This document shows, one piece after another, positions 29,929-32,863 of a DNA stretch of 32,863 nucleotides (its first letter is position 1; every line of letters begins with the position of its first letter). Location: positions 1-32,863 of the forward strand of contig JACPKF010000005.1 in assembly GCA_016187125.1 (NCBI GenBank). Direction: 5' to 3'. The DNA comes from Candidatus Saccharimonadota bacterium (GTDB lineage: Bacteria; Patescibacteriota; Saccharimonadia; Saccharimonadales; UBA10212). The notes below the pieces were generated by a model, which was given only the letters and a program-made list of their open reading frames with translations, searched no databases and was not told the origin of the DNA. The position numbers and the translations under genes were made by a program.

Positions 29929-32863
29929 TTATTGTGATATCCAATAAGAGTAAACATATGGCGTGGAATCCAGCGGTGCCGTGTTGGACTTGATCTCAAA
30001 GGCCTGAGTATCCGAGTTGTAGTAATACTGCAGGGCCGCGGCCTTATCGTTAGCCGGAGTTAAAATTATTCTTGGCGCTTTAGCGTATGGCAGGTGGAAT
30101 GCCAGCCGCACAAGGCTACCAATCTGGCTACCAGCACCGCTGTTCAGGGTCACGGTGCCGGATTGGTCATTGCCATCGACACTGGCTGTGGCACCAGCGC
30201 CGGCACCAGCAGAAGCCGTAATAATCGGCTGTTCGCCGGTGGTAATAACGTGGCCGCCCAGGGTTACGCTGCCCTGGAAGACGGCGTTACCAGCTACGGT
30301 TATAGTACCCTTAAAGCTGGCGTTGCTGCTAACTGATAATTGGTTGGCCTTCAGCTCGCCGTTAACAACCAGGTTGGTAACCACCGGATCGCCGCCTTGC
30401 CAATCTGCAGTGGTACTGCCTGTCCCGCCGTAATAAGACATATTGATTAACACCGAAATGTCTCCCTTACTGCCACTAAAAGATTCCAAAGCCTTGCCGA
30501 TAGTCGGCCCAGCCGTAGTCGCTTTCATGGCGTAGCCGGGTGTTGAGGAACTAGTTAAGTAATCGCCGGGATGGATGGCGCCATTTTCGTCTGTTACTTT
30601 AACCGGTATACGGCCGGCTAGAGCCATAGGCAGCAGGTGGGGGTGAAGGCTGTCGGTTTTAGCGTCGGAATTTAGAGTAACTCCAGGGTTGGTAGAGATA
30701 ACGCCAACAACTGAGGCTTGGTAAGCAGATGAGGTAGGCAAGACAGCCAGGCTGTTGCCGTCGTTAGCCGGTGTGACCAACGTGCCGGGTTCCAGCGGCT
30801 GGGAAGAAATATAGTTTTCAGCCATGTCGGCCGCCTGGACGGTGGTATTAGTGGCATAGATAGTTCCAGAAACCGTGCCGGCGCAGTTCCCGGTGGCACT
30901 GCTGACACACAGCGAACCGACAACTTTCAGCGTGCTAGTGGAGGCTGTATCGCCAATGCCAACATTTCCCCCGAAATAGGAAGGCGTGGAGGCTTCGGTA
31001 TAGACGGCGTAATTTAACGCCGAGCCGGAAGTCAGTGAAGTGACATATACGCCATAATTGTTGGTCAACAATCCCGCTGGAGAACCGGTTTTAGCCGGAT
31101 TATTTATTTTCACTCCGTAGAAATTGGTATAGGAAGAATTTGCGCCTAGTGTAGACGTCAAGGTGAATCCAGAGATGTTCGTTCCCGTGCCCGTGCTCGT
31201 CGGCTGAGCGACTATAATCGAATAGTCGCTTGAAGCAGCGGTATGAGTGCCAGCAATATTTATATCCTTACCAGACGGAGAGTTACCTTTTATCAATAGT
31301 TCCTGCGCCCCAATTCTACCTTTGGCTCCAGAAGTTATAGTCGCTGGGTCGCCGACGATAAAGCCACCCTGTTTTTCAACCGATACCAGTACGTTGCTTG
31401 ATGAGTCCAGCCAGTTAGTCAAATTCCCCGTTTGAGAAGCAGCAGCTTTAACCACCAGGGGTACAGTGGCAACTACGGTATTTGTCAAGATAGCATTTGC
31501 GGCATTCACGGTAGCAAAGGTAGACACTCCGGCTTTAGTGACCTGCCAAGTAGACGAAGTACCTAAAATATCAACTCCTGTACCAGAGTTAGAGATAGCC
31601 AGCACCGCCCCAGAAGCCGAGGCATAGGTCTGGGTTAAGGATAGGATGTTGGCTGAGTCAGTACAGCTACCAGCCGTAACTGTACAGTTGGAAGTCAGGG
31701 CGGCTACGGCTCCTGTGGTAGTTAAGGCTCCACCGGTGTTGGTGGTTAAACCTCGGTTGAGGTTCAGCAGGTTGCCTGAGTTGGCGACGGTGGTGGTATA
31801 GGTAGCGGTATGGTCAATATTGAACAATTTGCCCGATGACTGAGTGGTAGAAGTTGAGGCAATGGAGCCTAGAGTTCCAGTGGTTAATGAAGAAGAGTTA
31901 AGGTACAGACCAGTACCGGTAGTCAGGGCATTGTCAGTAAAGACAAAAGCTGAGGAAGTGGTGGCAGTGGTAGCTACAGATGAAGCAAAAGTCTGTGAGC
32001 CAGTGCCAGAGGTTAGGTTAAGAGCTGTGGCTCCAGTAGAGTTACCAATGGTAATGGTCTTGGCGTTAGAGCCGTTGCCCAGGTTAACATCACCAGTAGT
32101 ACCTGAATCTAGAGTTAGGGCACTGCTGGTGGTAGTTTTAATGGTTAAGGCGCCACTATCGACTATGTTGTTAGTCGTAAAAGTTTGGGAGCCAATAGCG
32201 GTAGCAGTGACGAAAGTAGCTACGCCGGCTTTAGTAACTTGCCAAGTAGATGAAGTACCTAAAATATCAACCCCTGCGCCAGAGTTGGAAATAGCCAAAA
32301 CGGCACCTGAAGCACTGGCGTAAGATTGGGTCAGTGACAGTACGTTGGCGGTATGAGTTAAGGTTCCAGCACTTTGAGTGCCGCTGTCGGAAAAAGTAAC
32401 CAAGGCTCCAGAAATAGTATGAGTATTGCCAGCGTTACTCATTGTAATAGAGCGCGATACATCTAGAGCATTACCGGTAGACTCAAGCCCTACTCCGCCA
32501 CTGAACGTCTGAGAATAAGCAATATTGGCTATATCTCCAGTAAAGGCGGTGGAGCCGCCCGTGCCGGTTTTACTTAAACTCAACAGTTTACCAGAACTAG
32601 CGGAATTGGAACTTGAAAAAATCAACATACCTGTTCCAGATGTTAAACCAGCCAAACCCAGCTGATAGCCAGTCGAGCCGGCCGCGGCGCTCGTATGAGT
32701 GACGTTGCCAGTGGTATTGATGGTCAGCGACGTAGCCGATCGGCCAATGGCTACAGAGGCAGCATTGCTACCGCCAATGGCGATGGCCCCGCCGGTAGTA
32801 CCGGAGCCAGAGTCAATGGTCACTCCGCCGCCGACTTGGGTACCGCCAGTGGCATCGCCGCCC
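29929..32863 (-). CDS. Giant low-complexity surface protein, 5' end cut by the window edge
   Basis: The frame is open to the window edge (978 codons plus one base); the start is outside. The product is Ser/Thr/Gly/Ala-rich, strongly repetitive and acidic, almost free of Cys, as in the fibre-like surface or adhesin proteins of CPR. Repeats of the type TGTGVDILGTSSTWQVTKAG recur. The C-terminal third has a recognisable module: AADMAENYISS near 664-674, then EPGTLVTP, AGRIPVKVTDENGAIHPGDYLTSSSTPGYAMKA (near 747-779) and GPTIGKALESF, which I know as the C-terminal part of many CPR surface proteins. A last beta-rich part ends YVYSYWISQ. Probably exported; the signal peptide would lie beyond the window. 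Residue numbers count from the GTG at 32823. Confidence 0.85.
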   Translation of the reverse strand, partial: GGDATGGTQVGGGVTIDSGSGTTGGAIAIGGSNAASVAIGRSATSLTINTTGNVTHTSAAAGSTGYQLGLAGLTSGTGMLIFSSSNSASSGKLLSLSKTGTGGSTAFTGDIANIAYSQTFSGGVGLESTGNALDVSRSITMSNAGNTHTISGALVTFSDSGTQSAGTLTHTANVLSLTQSYASASGAVLAISNSGAGVDILGTSSTWQVTKAGVATFVTATAIGSQTFTTNNIVDSGALTIKTTTSSALTLDSGTTGDVNLGNGSNAKTITIGNSTGATALNLTSGTGSQTFASSVATTATTSSAFVFTDNALTTGTGLYLNSSSLTTGTLGSIASTSTTQSSGKLFNIDHTATYTTTVANSGNLLNLNRGLTTNTGGALTTTGAVAALTSNCTVTAGSCTDSANILSLTQTYASASGAVLAISNSGTGVDILGTSSTWQVTKAGVSTFATVNAANAILTNTVVATVPLVVKAAASQTGNLTNWLDSSSNVLVSVEKQGGFIVGDPATITSGAKGRIGAQELLIKGNSPSGKDINIAGTHTAASSDYSIIVAQPTSTGTGTNISGFTLTSTLGANSSYTNFYGVKINNPAKTGSPAGLLTNNYGVYVTSLTSGSALNYAVYTEASTPSYFGGNVGIGDTASTSTLKVVGSLCVSSATGNCAGTVSGTIYATNTTVQAADMAENYISSQPLEPGTLVTPANDGNSLAVLPTSSAYQASVVGVISTNPGVTLNSDAKTDSLHPHLLPMALAGRIPVKVTDENGAIHPGDYLTSSSTPGYAMKATTAGPTIGKALESFSGSKGDISVLINMSYYGGTGSTTADWQGGDPVVTNLVVNGELKANQLSVSSNASFKGTITVAGNAVFQGSVTLGGHVITTGEQPIITASAGAGAGATASVDGNDQSGTVTLNSGAGSQIGSLVRLAFHLPYAKAPRIILTPANDKAAALQYYYNSDTQAFEIKSNTAPLDSTPYVYSYWISQ
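31515..32345. repeat. Intragenic duplication in the surface-protein gene
   Basis: A unit of about 130 bases is present twice (near 31515-31650 and 32210-32345). The copies encode nearly the same peptide around VDILGTSSTWQVTKAGV. The encoded unit SLTQSYASASGAVLAISNSG also recurs. Confidence 0.75.

Noticed and set aside
31844-32323. Plus-strand reading frame of 159 codons
   Set aside because: It is antisense to the surface-protein gene; such open frames arise from the repetitive Ser/Thr/Gly codons.

Overview
The window looks like a chromosomal segment of a Patescibacteria/CPR bacterium. The reasons are small, minimal housekeeping proteins (a 586-residue IF2, a four-domain S1, a LID-less adenylate kinase), a eukaryote-like type 2 IleRS, a B12-dependent ribonucleotide reductase, a very large low-complexity surface protein, and abundant short palindromic repeats that also run in-frame through genes. 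UGA is an ordinary stop (it ends nrdJ and map), so the UGA=Gly code of Gracilibacteria/Absconditabacteria does not apply. Saccharibacteria or a related class is my guess only; the sequence does not settle it.

Layout. 1-4200 (minus): a zinc-finger gene cut by the window edge, a small coiled-coil protein, ileS, and a thioredoxin-fold protein without CxxC. 4195-4784 has no gene but is rich in inverted repeats. 4785-11875 (minus) is a division and nucleotide-reduction cluster read in the order ftsA, ftsZ, nrdR, nrdJ; a good NrdR box lies between ftsZ and nrdR. 12201-16283 (minus) holds an unknown gene, a VapBC-like toxin-antitoxin pair, map, adk, a YqeY-family gene, rpsU and a small winged-helix regulator. 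16469-19990 (plus) is priA, def, fmt. 20082-26186 (minus) is rpsA and infB, then a separately promoted 847-residue coiled-coil/transmembrane/collagen-like protein and a DUF5663-like protein. 26569-27901 (plus) is a ROK-family sugar-kinase-like protein overlapping a zinc metallopeptidase. 27962-32863 (minus) is a four-helix-bundle protein, a KGG-motif protein, a long structured intergenic region, a membrane-anchored protein, and the C-terminal 978 codons of a giant surface protein.

How the parts work together. Most genes are basic translation and N-terminal processing functions (ileS, infB, rpsA, rpsU, def, fmt, map), plus replication restart (priA), division (ftsA/ftsZ) and dNTP supply (nrdJ with its repressor nrdR). 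The accessory part is cell-surface material and a toxin-antitoxin pair.

Most noteworthy points. (1) A structured element at 28819-28947 has a 6S-RNA-like outline and lies between two consensus promoters and ahead of a terminator. (2) A leader sequence is shared by rpsA and the KGG gene, with some likeness to the nrdJ leader. (3) Two adjacent unknown proteins have near-identical C-terminal tails. (4) FtsZ has its FtsA-binding-like motif followed by a 90-residue acidic extension. (5) rpsU and the antitoxin gene have promoters that predict leaderless mRNAs. (6) Two repeat systems occur: GC-rich palindromes, some translated in-frame, and AT-rich 'word repeats' that fill many intergenic gaps. All calls come from reading the sequence; no search or folding was run.
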